A stretch of DNA of 44,682 nucleotides from the NCBI GenBank assembly GCA_964460845.1, contig CAYWRZ010000022.1:1-44682 (forward strand). The letters are read 5' to 3'. Shown here piece after piece: positions 7,252 through 16,358 of this stretch. The notes under the pieces are model-generated. The model was given only the letters and a program-made list of their open reading frames with translations. It did not search any database and was not told the DNA's origin. The translations under genes were made by a program, and so were the position numbers. Source of the stretch: CAYWRZ01 sp964460845. GTDB lineage: Bacteria; Bacteroidota; Bacteroidia; Flavobacteriales_D; UBA2798. Positions within the stretch are counted from its first letter, which is position 1, and the number at the start of each line of letters is the position of its first letter.

Positions 7252-8526
7252 TCAGCGAATAAAATCGATATACATGTACTTAAAATTCATCACCACGCGG
7301 CCGAAAGGCTCCATCAGATCGCGGCCCATGTTGCCGAAATAATACGCATCATTCGGCATAGTGCTTGTAGTTTTGACATATACTTCGTCGAGTATGGTGG
7401 CATGCCCACCCACACCTACGGCCAGGTTCGAAAGTTTATAGGCAGGTACTTTTATGTGTCCGCCCGCACCGCCAAATTCCACTTCGGTTTCCTCTCCCGT
7501 ATGCCGAATGCGATCCTGGTATTTCTGAAAAAAAGAAACGTTGAACAGGGTCACCTGCGCGCCGGTATCGTAAGTAAAAGCCAGCGAATCGTCATAGATT
7601 ACCAGCTCTACCACAGGTATAAGCTGCTCCAGCCCGAAATTGCGCAGTTCCCTGGCCTGCGGTACACGGGGCACAAACAGGTAACCTTCCTGGTGAATAG
7701 CGATTTCTTCCCACTGTGAAATTACAGGGAACCCCAGTATTCCGTTTATTTTATAAATCCCTCCGCCAAATTCAAGCGCCTCGTCAGGAAAGATGATAAA
7801 CACTGCATTGGTCACCAAAATTCCGCTTACCTCAAACTTCGGACATATACCTATCCCCGCTTCCACTTCGAGTCCTGTAACAGCATGAATGCGAAAAGTA
7901 CCCGGTAGCTTTCGGATCGAAAGCTGTGTGGCGTACGATTCGGACACTACCGACAGGTTAGCTCCCGTATCGAAGACAAAATCATGAAAGTTTTTGTTAT
8001 CGGAAGTGACTTTTACGTTGATCAATCCGGCAAGGTCGCGGGTAAAGGGAATCTGTGTATCGGCACGAATACCGGTTTTTTGCGCGGCCTCTTCCGAAAG
8101 GGCTTGCCAAATACGGGAAGTATTTTCAAGATCGGCCAGCTCTTCGGGCTTGAGCGCTTCCTTATACTCCGCTAACAAAATCTGTGAATACCGCGTCGCC
8201 TCTTTGTAACGGAATAGCTTGATCATATTATCGATCTGCATTTCGAGCAAGGATACGTGTTGCCGGGGCTGCAACAGCTCCCCGTAATTTTTCCTGAACG
8301 ACTCAACAAAAGCCGCCGATTGGGTCGGACGATTAAAAAAATTAGCAAGCACCGCACGGTAATACGCCAGCGATTTTTCGGGAACCGATGCCGAATGTTG
8401 AGTCAAATAACGCTCCAGCTTAAAATACTCCCTGCGGGCCAGTAAACTGTCGGGATGAACCTGCGCAAACGATGAAATAGGGCATACAGTCAGCCAACAA
8501 CAAAAGAAGATTATTCTTTTCCACAT
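7252..8526 (-). CDS. Exported retropepsin-like aspartic protease with two lobes in one chain
   Basis: 424 residues. Signal peptide 1-21 (ending SSFAQ). Residues 25-150 are helical, TPR-like. Two aspartic protease lobes follow, each with a catalytic motif: FDTGANLSVV (Asp186) with NGILGFPVI near 261-269, and YDTGAQVTLF (Asp320) with GNMGRDLM near the C-terminus. Retroviral-type proteases normally work as homodimers with one Asp per chain; here both Asp are in one chain as in pepsin. The active site would be periplasmic or extracellular. Substrate is unknown. Convergent with the 6597 gene. A TATCTTTC sequence 25 nt before the ATG is one base off the -7 consensus. Confidence 0.85.
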   Translation of the reverse strand: MWKRIIFFCCWLTVCPISSFAQVHPDSLLARREYFKLERYLTQHSASVPEKSLAYYRAVLANFFNRPTQSAAFVESFRKNYGELLQPRQHVSLLEMQIDNMIKLFRYKEATRYSQILLAEYKEALKPEELADLENTSRIWQALSEEAAQKTGIRADTQIPFTRDLAGLINVKVTSDNKNFHDFVFDTGANLSVVSESYATQLSIRKLPGTFRIHAVTGLEVEAGIGICPKFEVSGILVTNAVFIIFPDEALEFGGGIYKINGILGFPVISQWEEIAIHQEGYLFVPRVPQARELRNFGLEQLIPVVELVIYDDSLAFTYDTGAQVTLFNVSFFQKYQDRIRHTGEETEVEFGGAGGHIKVPAYKLSNLAVGVGGHATILDEVYVKTTSTMPNDAYYFGNMGRDLMEPFGRVVMNFKYMYIDFIR

Positions 8527-8940
8527 AAAAAACGCTTAGACCGGATACACGAAAGATAGAAAAAATCGGCACAGAATTTCAGCGAAAAGCCCCCCCCCTA
8601 AAACGGGGTGCCTCCGCTTAGAATGGCACAAAACTACCGCTGTCGATACGAGCGGATATACCTTTTTTTGCCTTTATCTTCACTTAAACTACACCCTCCT
8701 TTTCTGCTTCCCACAAAGTGATGCCTTTTATTGAAATACTCAAAAATAGACTATAACTTTCTTATTAAAAAGAAGTTACAAAACCAATGAAAAACTATTC
8801 TTTGAAAAAAAAGAACAAGATTCCTATTTTTTTGTACCTTGCTATTACCGAATATCAGATTATAACACATCATGCTTTATGTCGTATAAATAGAATCAGA
8901 CACGCATGGCATCGGAAATTTATCGCTAACACCTTTAGTC
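8527..8940. other. Divergent intergenic region with a C9 homopolymer
   Basis: Lies between the divergent retropepsin and fatty acid hydroxylase genes. It holds a run of nine C at 8590-8598 followed by taaaacgggg, and AT-rich DNA from 8740 on. An open frame at 8787-8984 exists but overlaps the next gene in a different frame and looks like chance. No full promoter for the hydroxylase was identified. Confidence 0.5.
8551..8558 (-). promoter_or_regulatory. Candidate -7 box for the retropepsin gene
   Basis: TATCTTTC on the minus strand, one mismatch from TAnnTTTG, 25 nt before the ATG. No -33 element seen. Confidence 0.35.
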
Positions 8941-9561
8941 ATGGGAACCAAACAGACCGCAGGAGAAAAAGGCAGAATTTTTAAGAATTCCTACCTTGAA
9001 TTGTTGACCAAAACCAATCCCTCGCTTCACATTTTTACTTACGGCAGCATTACGCTCGGACTGCTGATTTACGCCTTCAGCACCGCCGGATTCCGCTGGA
9101 TTTACCTGGGTACTTTTGCCGGTGGAATCTTATTCTGGTCTTTCTTCGAGTACATTATGCACCGGTATATTTTCCATATTGGCAGCGAACATCCCGCCAT
9201 TCAACGCGGAAGATACATGCTGCATGGCATCCACCATGAGTTTCCGCGCGATGAAGAACGGGTTTTTATGCCACCTCTACCCGGTATTCTGATTATCAGC
9301 ACGCTCTTTCTGCTCAGCTACCTGCTTATGGGGGCATACGCCTGGTTTTTTATCCCCGGACTGGTGCTGGGCTATATGTTTTATTCGCTGATTCACTACG
9401 CTATTCACCATATAAACCCTCCGAAACGGTTTAAAAATCTTTGGCTGCATCACAACCTGCACCATTACCGGCATCCCGATAAGGCATTTGGTGTATCGTC
9501 TATGTTTTGGGATCGGATCTTCCGCACTATGCCGCCCCCGCCCGCCAATCCGAATAAATAA
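8941..9561 (+). CDS. Fatty acid hydroxylase superfamily membrane protein
   Basis: 206 residues. Di-iron membrane hydroxylases of this family insert OH into fatty acyl, sphingoid or sterol substrates. The histidine boxes are all present: HRYIFH (74-79), HGIHH (95-99), HYAIHH (152-157) and HHNLHH (170-175). Hydrophobic segments at about 33-50, 53-70, 113-133 and 136-152 embed it in the membrane, with the His clusters on the cytoplasmic side. The layout is closest to the FA2H/Scs7 group that 2-hydroxylates the acyl chain of sphingolipids, and Bacteroidota do make sphingolipids, so that is a reasonable inference. Carotenoid hydroxylases are the main alternative. Only 12 bp separate it from the convergent DUF4249 gene. 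Confidence 0.85.
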   Translation: MGTKQTAGEKGRIFKNSYLELLTKTNPSLHIFTYGSITLGLLIYAFSTAGFRWIYLGTFAGGILFWSFFEYIMHRYIFHIGSEHPAIQRGRYMLHGIHHEFPRDEERVFMPPLPGILIISTLFLLSYLLMGAYAWFFIPGLVLGYMFYSLIHYAIHHINPPKRFKNLWLHHNLHHYRHPDKAFGVSSMFWDRIFRTMPPPPANPNK

Positions 9562-9573
9562 GCGAAGTCCTTC

Positions 9574-10422
9574 TTAATTCACCCTCACGTTCCGGGACGA
9601 TTTTCCGGCTACTATTCCTATGCCATTCTCTACGTTCGAAAATACCTGCACCGGTTCGGCAAAAGGATTTCCTTCCACATCGCGATAAAGTTCGATAGAA
9701 TATAAATAACGGTAATAGGCTTCGCTACAAGCCGACAATTCTAAGTAAACCGGATCGGTCTGATACTGTAAATGATACTGCGGAATGTAGCAGCTCATCT
9801 CCACCTGCTGACCCTCGAAAAGTCCATCGCTAAGCAGCCATGTACGACGCCGATCTTCGGTATCGCCCGAACTGCCCGAAGCCACGCCCGATAAAGCGAA
9901 CTCATACTCCACTCTACCCACGCCCGAAGAAGCTCCGCTGTACGCACGAAGCAGGTAGAAATTCTTCGCGCCCACCGGATCCTGAAAACGAATACGCACC
10001 CGCAGAAAAGGCGTTCCCTGCATATACACGCTCATCGTATCGAGTAGCTGCGGCAGCACGGGAGCCGGTATCCCATCGCTCGCAAATACCTGCGCATAAC
10101 CGGGTACGCTCACCTCTACACGATAAGCCTGCGAATGCGATGCCGTTACGGTAGATCGATAAGCCACGCCGTCGTAAGGCAATGTTTCGATATACGTGCC
10201 GTCGGCATAACGCAGCAACACCTGGGCATTGGCAAGAGGACTTGGGGTACCCGGATCCAGCACATTCAGGCTGTGAGTAACCGTTATGGTCCAGAGCTCT
10301 CCTTCGGTAAATAATGAATTTACGACTAAGCGATTACTCCCACCGGGCGTGTGGAAAGGGATCTCTTTCTCGCAAGATCCAAGCATAAAGAGTGTCAGCA
10401 GCGCTATACCTGTTCTATACAT
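9574..10422 (-). CDS. DUF4249 lipoprotein, partner of the TonB-dependent receptor
   Basis: 282 residues. Lipoprotein signal with FMLGSC giving Cys17, then EKEIPF, typical of DUF4249 proteins. The N-terminal half has an Ig-like pattern (NRLVVNSLF, WTITVTHS, NAQVLLRYADG), followed by a beta-rich region. The family is almost always encoded next to a TonB-dependent receptor and is thought to sit on the outer membrane as an accessory or capture protein. Here it starts 4 bases after the receptor's stop codon, so the two are co-transcribed and probably translationally coupled. Ligand unknown. Confidence 0.9.
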   Translation of the reverse strand: MYRTGIALLTLFMLGSCEKEIPFHTPGGSNRLVVNSLFTEGELWTITVTHSLNVLDPGTPSPLANAQVLLRYADGTYIETLPYDGVAYRSTVTASHSQAYRVEVSVPGYAQVFASDGIPAPVLPQLLDTMSVYMQGTPFLRVRIRFQDPVGAKNFYLLRAYSGASSGVGRVEYEFALSGVASGSSGDTEDRRRTWLLSDGLFEGQQVEMSCYIPQYHLQYQTDPVYLELSACSEAYYRYLYSIELYRDVEGNPFAEPVQVFSNVENGIGIVAGKSSRNVRVN

Positions 10423-10425
10423 GGC

Positions 10426-12795
10426 TCAGAATTTAAATGCGTAAGAAAAAGAAGGAATGAGCGGAAAAAGGCTTACCTGCTTCAACACCGTATTGCCACG
10501 GGTATTGGTGCCGAAATAGAGAAAGAAAGGGTTTTGACGGCTATACAGATTGTACACCCCAAAGCTCCAGGTGCGCTCATGCCGACGTAATTTTTTATGC
10601 AGGTTTACGCCGATATCGAGCCGGTGATAAGAGGGCATACGGTAATTATTACGGCTGTCGATATGCACTACCTCGGTGGGGAAGCCCCAGTTTCCAAGGC
10701 TCTCCATGGCAGGCATATACCGCTCATGCCCAAGCGTAACGGCATTACCGGTGCCATATACCCATACCACTCCTATATCTACACGCTCATTGAATTTATG
10801 GTAAATCGCCACCCCTATATCATGCCGACGGTCGTAACGATACGGAAAGGTCTTCCCGAAGTTGATATTTTCAAAACGGCGGTTGTTCCAGGCCAGTGTA
10901 TAACCTATCCATCCGGTGGTTTTACCGGTTTTTTTCTCCAGCAAAAATTCTACACCGTAAGCCCAACCCTGTCCGCTCTCCACTTTATCCTGCCAATCGG
11001 CGGCATTGTCGAGAAAAGAAGCGCCATCCACGTATTCGATAACGTTGCGCATGTGCTTGTAATAGGTTTCGACGCTAAACTGAAATTTCTCTTTCAATGT
11101 CTGCGCATAGCCCAGTGCCACCTGATCCGAAAACTGCGGACGCACTTTTCCTGTGGCCGGTACCCAAAGGTCGGTCGGTAAGCCGATAGAAGTGTTGGTA
11201 AGCAGATGAATATACTGCGCCATACGGGCATAAGAGGCTTTTAGGGAAGAATTTTTACCCACAAGGTAGCGGGTCGAAAAGCGCGGCTGCGCCGAAAAAT
11301 ACGTTTTGCTACGCAACACAAAACCCGAAAGATGAAGTCCTCCGTTCATTTTCCAGTTGTCGCTTAGGTTAAAATCATCTTCGATATACCCGTAAAATTC
11401 GTGCGCAAAAGTCTTGAACGAACCGTAAGAGGTATCAACCGGAGCCGAATAAGAATCCTGGCTTTTGAACTGGTTTACGCCCGGGGTGAATGTGTGGTAA
11501 ATATCGCCCAGGCCAAAACGGATGTAGTGACGCGGATTGGGAATGTAATCGAAATCGACCTTAGCAGCCCAGTCCTGAATGCCTGAAAAATAATCGAAGC
11601 TCGCTTTTTCGGTACGGGTACCCGAAGCGTCTGATCTTTCCGATTCGAATGCATACCCCACATTAAAACGGTAACGGCTGTAAGTAATGGTGGTATTGCT
11701 AAACAAGCGGTTGTTAATCTCGTAGTTCCAACGCAGGGCCGAAATAATGTTCCCCCAACGAAGTCCCGAAGTGGTGTAATCGTTGTAGATTTCGCCCATA
11801 CCCGACGAGCCCCGGTTGCGGTTGCGGAAATAAAATTTGTCGTCGCCAAAATAATTGCTGAAATACAAACGGCTGCGCTCCGAAAATTTATGATTTATCT
11901 TGGCGTTTACATCGTAAAAATAATAGCCACCGGTGCCTTGCCCTTCCGAAGCCATCTTAATAAAAGGACGGGCCAGCAGATCAATATAGGTTCGCCGGGC
12001 ACTGACAATAAAGGAAGTCTTGTCTTTTTTGAGGGGGCCTTCGAAGGTAAAACGGGAAGCCACCAATCCGATAGCGCCTTCGCCGTGAAATTCTTTCTGA
12101 TTACCCTCTTTCATGCGAATATCGACCACCGATGAAAGTCGTCCGCCGTAACGGGCCGGGAAACCGCCTTTGATCAACTCCACACTTTGCAGGGCATCCG
12201 AATTAAAGACCGAGAAAAAGCCAAACAGGTGCGAAGCATTGTACACCGGCACGCCGTCGAGCAACAAAAGGTTCTGATCGGGACCGCCTCCACGCACGTA
12301 CAAACCCGAGCTGCCTTCGTTACCCGACTGCACACCGGGCAGCAATTGGATGGCTTTCATCACATCGCGCTCGCCCAACAGCACCGGTAGAGCATTGACC
12401 ATTTCCATATTCAGCGCTACCGAGCTCATTTGGGAACTTTCTTCTATCCGTTCGCCCCGATCGGTAATGACCAGTTCTTCCAGTTCCGCATCTGAACGCA
12501 ACATCACCTCCAGGCGGGTATCCGCTTCGGGAGCGAGTCGGTATTCGGCCGAGACATAACCTATATACGAAACCCGGAGCAGCACGCTGTCTTTGGGAAG
12601 GGTAAGGCTAAAAAAACCATATACGTTGGTACGGGTTCCTTTCTGAGTACGCAAATCATACACCGAAGCGCCAATCAGCTTCTCTCCCGAGGCCGCATCC
12701 TGCACATAACCCGATAGGGTAATCTGCTGCTGCGCATACGCAAAAGAAAAAAAGCCCAGGCTGAGCACGGTAAGAAGCCATACGCGTAAAATCAT
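10426..12795 (-). CDS. TonB-dependent outer-membrane receptor with carboxypeptidase-like regulatory domain
   Basis: 789 residues. Signal peptide 1-21 (FSFAYAQ). A CarboxypepD_reg-like beta domain at about 24-100 (LSGYVQDAASGEKLIGASV, then GFFSLTLPKD). Plug at about 115-230 with LPGVQSGNEGSSGLYVRGG and LLLLDGVPVYNASH. The rest is a 22-strand-type barrel ending in aromatic FSYAFKF, the usual outer-membrane C-terminus. It lacks an obvious TonB box in the form seen in E. coli. It is followed by a DUF4249 gene, which marks the DUF4249-type receptor pairs and not SusCD. Substrate unknown; no enzyme or regulator in the pair gives a clue. Confidence 0.93.
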   Translation of the reverse strand: MILRVWLLTVLSLGFFSFAYAQQQITLSGYVQDAASGEKLIGASVYDLRTQKGTRTNVYGFFSLTLPKDSVLLRVSYIGYVSAEYRLAPEADTRLEVMLRSDAELEELVITDRGERIEESSQMSSVALNMEMVNALPVLLGERDVMKAIQLLPGVQSGNEGSSGLYVRGGGPDQNLLLLDGVPVYNASHLFGFFSVFNSDALQSVELIKGGFPARYGGRLSSVVDIRMKEGNQKEFHGEGAIGLVASRFTFEGPLKKDKTSFIVSARRTYIDLLARPFIKMASEGQGTGGYYFYDVNAKINHKFSERSRLYFSNYFGDDKFYFRNRNRGSSGMGEIYNDYTTSGLRWGNIISALRWNYEINNRLFSNTTITYSRYRFNVGYAFESERSDASGTRTEKASFDYFSGIQDWAAKVDFDYIPNPRHYIRFGLGDIYHTFTPGVNQFKSQDSYSAPVDTSYGSFKTFAHEFYGYIEDDFNLSDNWKMNGGLHLSGFVLRSKTYFSAQPRFSTRYLVGKNSSLKASYARMAQYIHLLTNTSIGLPTDLWVPATGKVRPQFSDQVALGYAQTLKEKFQFSVETYYKHMRNVIEYVDGASFLDNAADWQDKVESGQGWAYGVEFLLEKKTGKTTGWIGYTLAWNNRRFENINFGKTFPYRYDRRHDIGVAIYHKFNERVDIGVVWVYGTGNAVTLGHERYMPAMESLGNWGFPTEVVHIDSRNNYRMPSYHRLDIGVNLHKKLRRHERTWSFGVYNLYSRQNPFFLYFGTNTRGNTVLKQVSLFPLIPSFSYAFKF

Positions 12796-12909
12796 ACTTA
12801 TCGCAGCACTAATGATAAAACAGGTGATAAACTTCGTAAGCGCTAAAAAAGTATAGCTAAGCTAAAAAAAACTGTTCTATTACTGCGTCCGGAACGTGCA
12901 AGCCTAAGC

Positions 12910-15150
12910 TCAGGCCAGGAAACCGGCCAAAAGCTTATTATTTCCTATCAGGAATACGATATCGCCTTCGCGGAACACGATGTCTTTCGTGTCGAAAATG
13001 CGATCCCCGTCGCGGGTAATGCCTATTACCAGCGATTGCAGCTTTTCTTTAAAGAAAGGATCGGAAGCAGGCATACCTACCAGCGGCGATTCGGGCTTAA
13101 TCACAATCTTTTGGGTAATAAGGCTTTCTTTCTCACCGGTGTTTTCTTCTTCCTCTTCGTCGTCGGCCAAAGGTTCTGACTCAATGTAGGATCTGAATTC
13201 TTCAAGCTGCGCACGGGTTCCCATCACCGAAATAAGGTCTCCGGGGTACAAGTGGGTTTCTTTCGAAGGATTGGAAATAAGCAATTCGCCCCGCTGAATA
13301 AGCACCACACGCACGTCAAACTGTTCGGATAAAGCCAGGGTTTCAAAGCTTTTATCGACAATAATCGACGCTTCTTTTACGGTGAAATATTGGAGTTGAG
13401 TGTCGGATTCTATCAGCGGACGCGCTTTATCGGCGGCCTCGGCATTTTCACGCTCATACAGGTTGGAAAGAAAACGGTTTTCGATACGGCTGTAAAGGCG
13501 TTGCAAACGGTCGTTAATCAGCACCATTGCCGCCACAATGACCAGCAGAGCTATGCCCATAGCCCACCATACATTCACAAAACGGGTCAACAGATACCCC
13601 ACGGCGATTACGGCCAACGATACACGCAACACTTTAAGCATGACAATCGGTCCGCGGCTCAGCTTTTTATCCTGCCACAAGCGCAATATACGCCCCGCAT
13701 CCACCTCACGTACGGCAAGTGCCCAGGCAAAGGGAGAAATAAGCAACAAGGTAAGACTCACCGAAATAATATCGGCGTTGCGCGGATCGATGCTCGATGC
13801 CAGAAACGGCTGTAAAACGATAGTCGAAATCATAATAATAGCCACAATAACCACTACGCTGATCAGGATATTAATGAAATTGGACTTGAGCACTTTTTTC
13901 CATTCGCTCGTTTCGGTCATCTTGCGGGTATCGGACGAAAATATGCTGAGGCTATTCATCCATTTTTTGGGCAGCTTACGCTCCATAAAATTGTAAAAAG
14001 GAAGCGCCTGCTTGATCATGTAAGGTGTGGTAAAAGTGGTAATGGCCGAAACCGATACCACGATAGGATAAAGAAAATCGCTGGTCACCCCGAGGGTCAT
14101 ACCCAACGTAGCGATAATAAACGCAAATTCACCGATCTGCGCCATGCTCATACCCACCTGCACCGACTGCTTTGGGGGCTGACCCGAAAGTAGAGCTCCG
14201 CCGGCCGAACCGATAAATTTACCGACAATAGTCACCAGGGTAATGAGCAGCACCGGCCAAATATGCTCAGCTAACAATTCCGGATTGATCATCATACCTA
14301 CCGATACGAAAAAGATCGCCGCAAACATGTCTTTGACCGACTTAAACACGTGTTCTACCCGCTCGGCCTGCGTAGTTTCGGCCAAAAGTGACCCCATAAT
14401 AAAAGCACCTAATTCGGCCGAAAAACCAAAACTGGTCGAAAGCAGTACCATGCTCAGACACAAGCCTATCGATACCACCAGCAGGGTTTCGTCGTTCATC
14501 AGGTTCCGCGTTTTTCGCAGAAAAGTGGGAATGATAAAAATACCGGCCAAAAACCAAAACAGCAGGAAACCGCCCAGCGTCAGCAACTGCATGAACAGCT
14601 CATTACCCGAAAAGCTTTGGCTTGCCGAAAGTGTGGACAAAAATACCAGCAGCAATATTGCCACTATATCTTCTACAACCAGCGTACCGAATACGACCTT
14701 GGCAAAGCGTTGCCGCTTAATACCCAGCTCTTCGAAGGCTCGAAGTATAATCGTGGTGGACGACATCGAAAGAATAGCACCGAGAAAAATACAATCCATC
14801 GTGGGCCAGCCCAACATTTTACCCAGGGCAAAACCGATACCGATAACCAGCACTATTTCTACAATGGCCGTAATACCGGCCTGTCCACCCACTTTTGCCA
14901 GTTTCTTAAAACTAAATTCCAATCCAAGACTAAAAAGCAGAAAGATCACCCCTATTTCGGACCAGGTGCTAATGCTGGCCTCGTCTTGTACCGTTGGGAT
15001 GTAAGGTACGTGCGGACTAATCAGCAAGCCTGCCAGAATATAACCCAGTACGATTGGTTGCTTTATCTTTTTAAAAATCAAGGTCGTAATACCCGCTACC
15101 ATAAGAATAAGGCAGAGGTCGTAAATCAGCGCGGCCAAATGATGCTCCAT
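12910..15150 (-). CDS. CPA2-family cation/proton antiporter with tandem RCK_C (TrkA-C) domains
   Basis: 746 residues from the ATG at 15150; a further 16 in-frame residues upstream are hydrophilic and the -7 box lies there, so I prefer the shorter start. About 12 membrane helices (1-390) carry the Na_H_exchanger signature GVIFLLFSLGLEFSF. Further hydrophobic segments near 435-540 precede the tail. The tail holds two RCK_C domains, one with ISNPSKETHLYPGDLISVMG, the other with FREGDIVFLIGN; no NAD-binding TrkA-N domain is present. KefB/KefC-like proteins exchange K+ or Na+ for H+ at the inner membrane and the RCK_C domains sense a ligand. Ion and ligand are not defined. It ends 114 bp before the TonB receptor gene. 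Confidence 0.87.
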   Translation of the reverse strand: MEHHLAALIYDLCLILMVAGITTLIFKKIKQPIVLGYILAGLLISPHVPYIPTVQDEASISTWSEIGVIFLLFSLGLEFSFKKLAKVGGQAGITAIVEIVLVIGIGFALGKMLGWPTMDCIFLGAILSMSSTTIILRAFEELGIKRQRFAKVVFGTLVVEDIVAILLLVFLSTLSASQSFSGNELFMQLLTLGGFLLFWFLAGIFIIPTFLRKTRNLMNDETLLVVSIGLCLSMVLLSTSFGFSAELGAFIMGSLLAETTQAERVEHVFKSVKDMFAAIFFVSVGMMINPELLAEHIWPVLLITLVTIVGKFIGSAGGALLSGQPPKQSVQVGMSMAQIGEFAFIIATLGMTLGVTSDFLYPIVVSVSAITTFTTPYMIKQALPFYNFMERKLPKKWMNSLSIFSSDTRKMTETSEWKKVLKSNFINILISVVVIVAIIMISTIVLQPFLASSIDPRNADIISVSLTLLLISPFAWALAVREVDAGRILRLWQDKKLSRGPIVMLKVLRVSLAVIAVGYLLTRFVNVWWAMGIALLVIVAAMVLINDRLQRLYSRIENRFLSNLYERENAEAADKARPLIESDTQLQYFTVKEASIIVDKSFETLALSEQFDVRVVLIQRGELLISNPSKETHLYPGDLISVMGTRAQLEEFRSYIESEPLADDEEEEENTGEKESLITQKIVIKPESPLVGMPASDPFFKEKLQSLVIGITRDGDRIFDTKDIVFREGDIVFLIGNNKLLAGFLA

Positions 15151-15195
15151 ACGATGTAGTGTGTTGTAGATTGAAATATCGCCTCGTGAGGCACA

Positions 15196-15203
15196 CAAAA
15201 ATA
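15196..15203 (-). promoter_or_regulatory. -7 box for the antiporter gene
   Basis: TATTTTTG on the minus strand matches TAnnTTTG; 46 nt before the chosen ATG at 15150 and only just beyond the alternative start at 15198, which it therefore argues against. No exact TTTG at -33 (TTTA is present at that spacing). Confidence 0.5.
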
Positions 15204-15270
15204 TAAAAAACGTCGGAAAACGTAAATCGCCGCTGCAAGCGTTCGTTCAGCACACCTGTTTCGGGATACG

Positions 15271-15297
15271 CGAAAGGCCCGCAATGCAGGCCTTTTC
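15271..15297 (-). terminator. Hairpin terminating the small lipoprotein gene
   Basis: AAAGGCC (15273-15279) and GGCCTTT (15289-15295) pair around a 9-nt loop, 28 bp after the stop of the 15325 gene. The T tract is short on the minus strand. Confidence 0.5.
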
Positions 15298-15324
15298 ACA
15301 TAAATATTCAGCTACAATACGTGC

Positions 15325-15756
15325 TTAGCATATCCATACATTGCCGCAACCGTCGCTAAACATGATGTACTCGGCCGTAGGTGCACAATGATCAAAAATG
15401 GAAATACGGTATTGCGTACACTGCGAAAGCACCGGATTGGTATTCGTGGCGTTGGTCAGTGTGCCTGCATCGACAATAGTACCCGACATGGTACGGATAA
15501 GGTAACCGTAAGTGGAGGTATCGGGCACGCCGCTACGGGTGGCATGAAAACGGAATGACTTGTCGCAGGGACTAAGCGTAATCACCGGAATAATACAGCG
15601 CGATGGCCCTATTATCGGCCCGGCATCGACAAGGTTTTTCTGCTGGTGCGTGGTTTTCGCCTCCATGTCAGCTTTAAAATTGTCTTCTCTCGAACAGGAA
15701 GACAGCGTGGCCACGGCAATAGCGCTCACGCACAATACACGGATAAATTTTTTCAT
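15325..15756 (-). CDS. Small Cys-containing lipoprotein of unknown function
   Basis: 143 residues, not recognised. Lipoprotein signal ending in ATLSSC (Cys21), followed by SREDNFKADME. The mature part is beta-rich and contains six further cysteines (SRCIIP, SPCDKS, SQCTQY, DHCAPT, DGCGN and the C-terminal WIC), suggesting disulfide bonds outside the cytoplasm. The repeated short strands with Cys at turn positions resemble secreted Ig-like or fibronectin-like Bacteroidota domains, but no family can be named. It stands alone between the antiporter promoter region and a 600-bp gap. Confidence 0.7.
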   Translation of the reverse strand: MKKFIRVLCVSAIAVATLSSCSREDNFKADMEAKTTHQQKNLVDAGPIIGPSRCIIPVITLSPCDKSFRFHATRSGVPDTSTYGYLIRTMSGTIVDAGTLTNATNTNPVLSQCTQYRISIFDHCAPTAEYIMFSDGCGNVWIC

Positions 15757-16224
15757 ACTAAGAAATTTAATAAAACTGCCTACTCGTTAGCTTTTCGGCT
15801 TCCGCTATAACGATAAATGCGATTTATTCCGGCAAATGCGGGCAGGATTACCTCAGGCTCCTACATACTTCGCTTCCGGATTTCGATTCTATACTGAATA
15901 TTACTGCGTCTGAACTACAGGCCATGCAAGTTAAAAACTCCGCCCACACCAAGCAATACCGATTTTTACGTATGTGTTTTTTCCGAAAAAAAAGAAAATG
16001 ATCATTATTTTATCGTGTAAAACATAAAAAGATTTACATCCTTAATTTTACCATAAACCCGGTATTGCAATATCGCTCCGTGTGATGCACTTTTGTACTC
16101 GTCAACAGACAGCCATATCATTGGCGCCCGACATTCGAAAAAAGGCTACTCACCTTGATAAGACTGTACTTTTAAAAAGAAGGACAGCTATAAAGGTAGA
16201 TAAAATACTTAAAAAGTAAGGGGT
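15757..16224. other. Long non-coding stretch
   Basis: No plausible gene. It shares ttactgcgtc with 12880-12895, another intergenic site, but the match is short. A CACTTTTG sequence at about 16087 on the plus strand is one base off the -7 consensus, so a small RNA running into the hairpins at 16230-16315 is possible but not supported by any recognised RNA family. Confidence 0.4.
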
Positions 16225-16273
16225 CAAAAAAACCGGTTCCTGAAGGTGATTTTTCACTTAATGGAGCCGGTTT
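16225..16273 (-). terminator. Terminator of the M61-membrane protein operon
   Basis: Eleven-base arms 16230-16240 (aaaccggttcc) and 16263-16273 (ggagccggttt) with one G-T pair; the loop holds a nested hairpin (aggtga / tcactt). On the minus strand the stem is followed by seven T (16225-16231). It lies 86 nt after the stop of the 16359 gene. Confidence 0.8.
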
Positions 16274-16282
16274 ATTTTATTC

Positions 16283-16316
16283 AATAAAACGCGAATCGAG
16301 GCGTTTATTTTTCTTT
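16283..16316. terminator. Second hairpin next to the operon terminator
   Basis: aataaaacgc and gcgtttatt pair with one bulge around an 8-nt loop; ttttctttttatt follows on the plus strand and TTTTATT on the minus strand. It may be a tandem terminator for the minus-strand operon. Confidence 0.45.
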
Positions 16317-16358
16317 TTATTCTAAATTAATTCGCGACAACAAGATGATGAAAAACTA

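Noticed and set aside
8787..8984. 65-codon frame before the fatty acid hydroxylase
   Set aside because: Overlaps the hydroxylase in a different frame; Lys/Ile-rich translation of AT-rich intergenic DNA.
10426..12795. SusC/SusD polysaccharide-uptake pair
   Set aside because: The partner is a DUF4249 lipoprotein, not SusD, and no glycoside hydrolase genes are nearby.
14243..15004. 253-codon plus-strand frame
   Set aside because: Antisense to the antiporter gene, Ser/Thr/Ile-rich shadow of membrane helices; no family features.
15757..16320. Small RNA gene such as 6S RNA in the long non-coding stretch
   Set aside because: No long-stem secondary structure or promoter-bubble pattern seen; the hairpins at its right end are better explained as terminators of the minus-strand operon.
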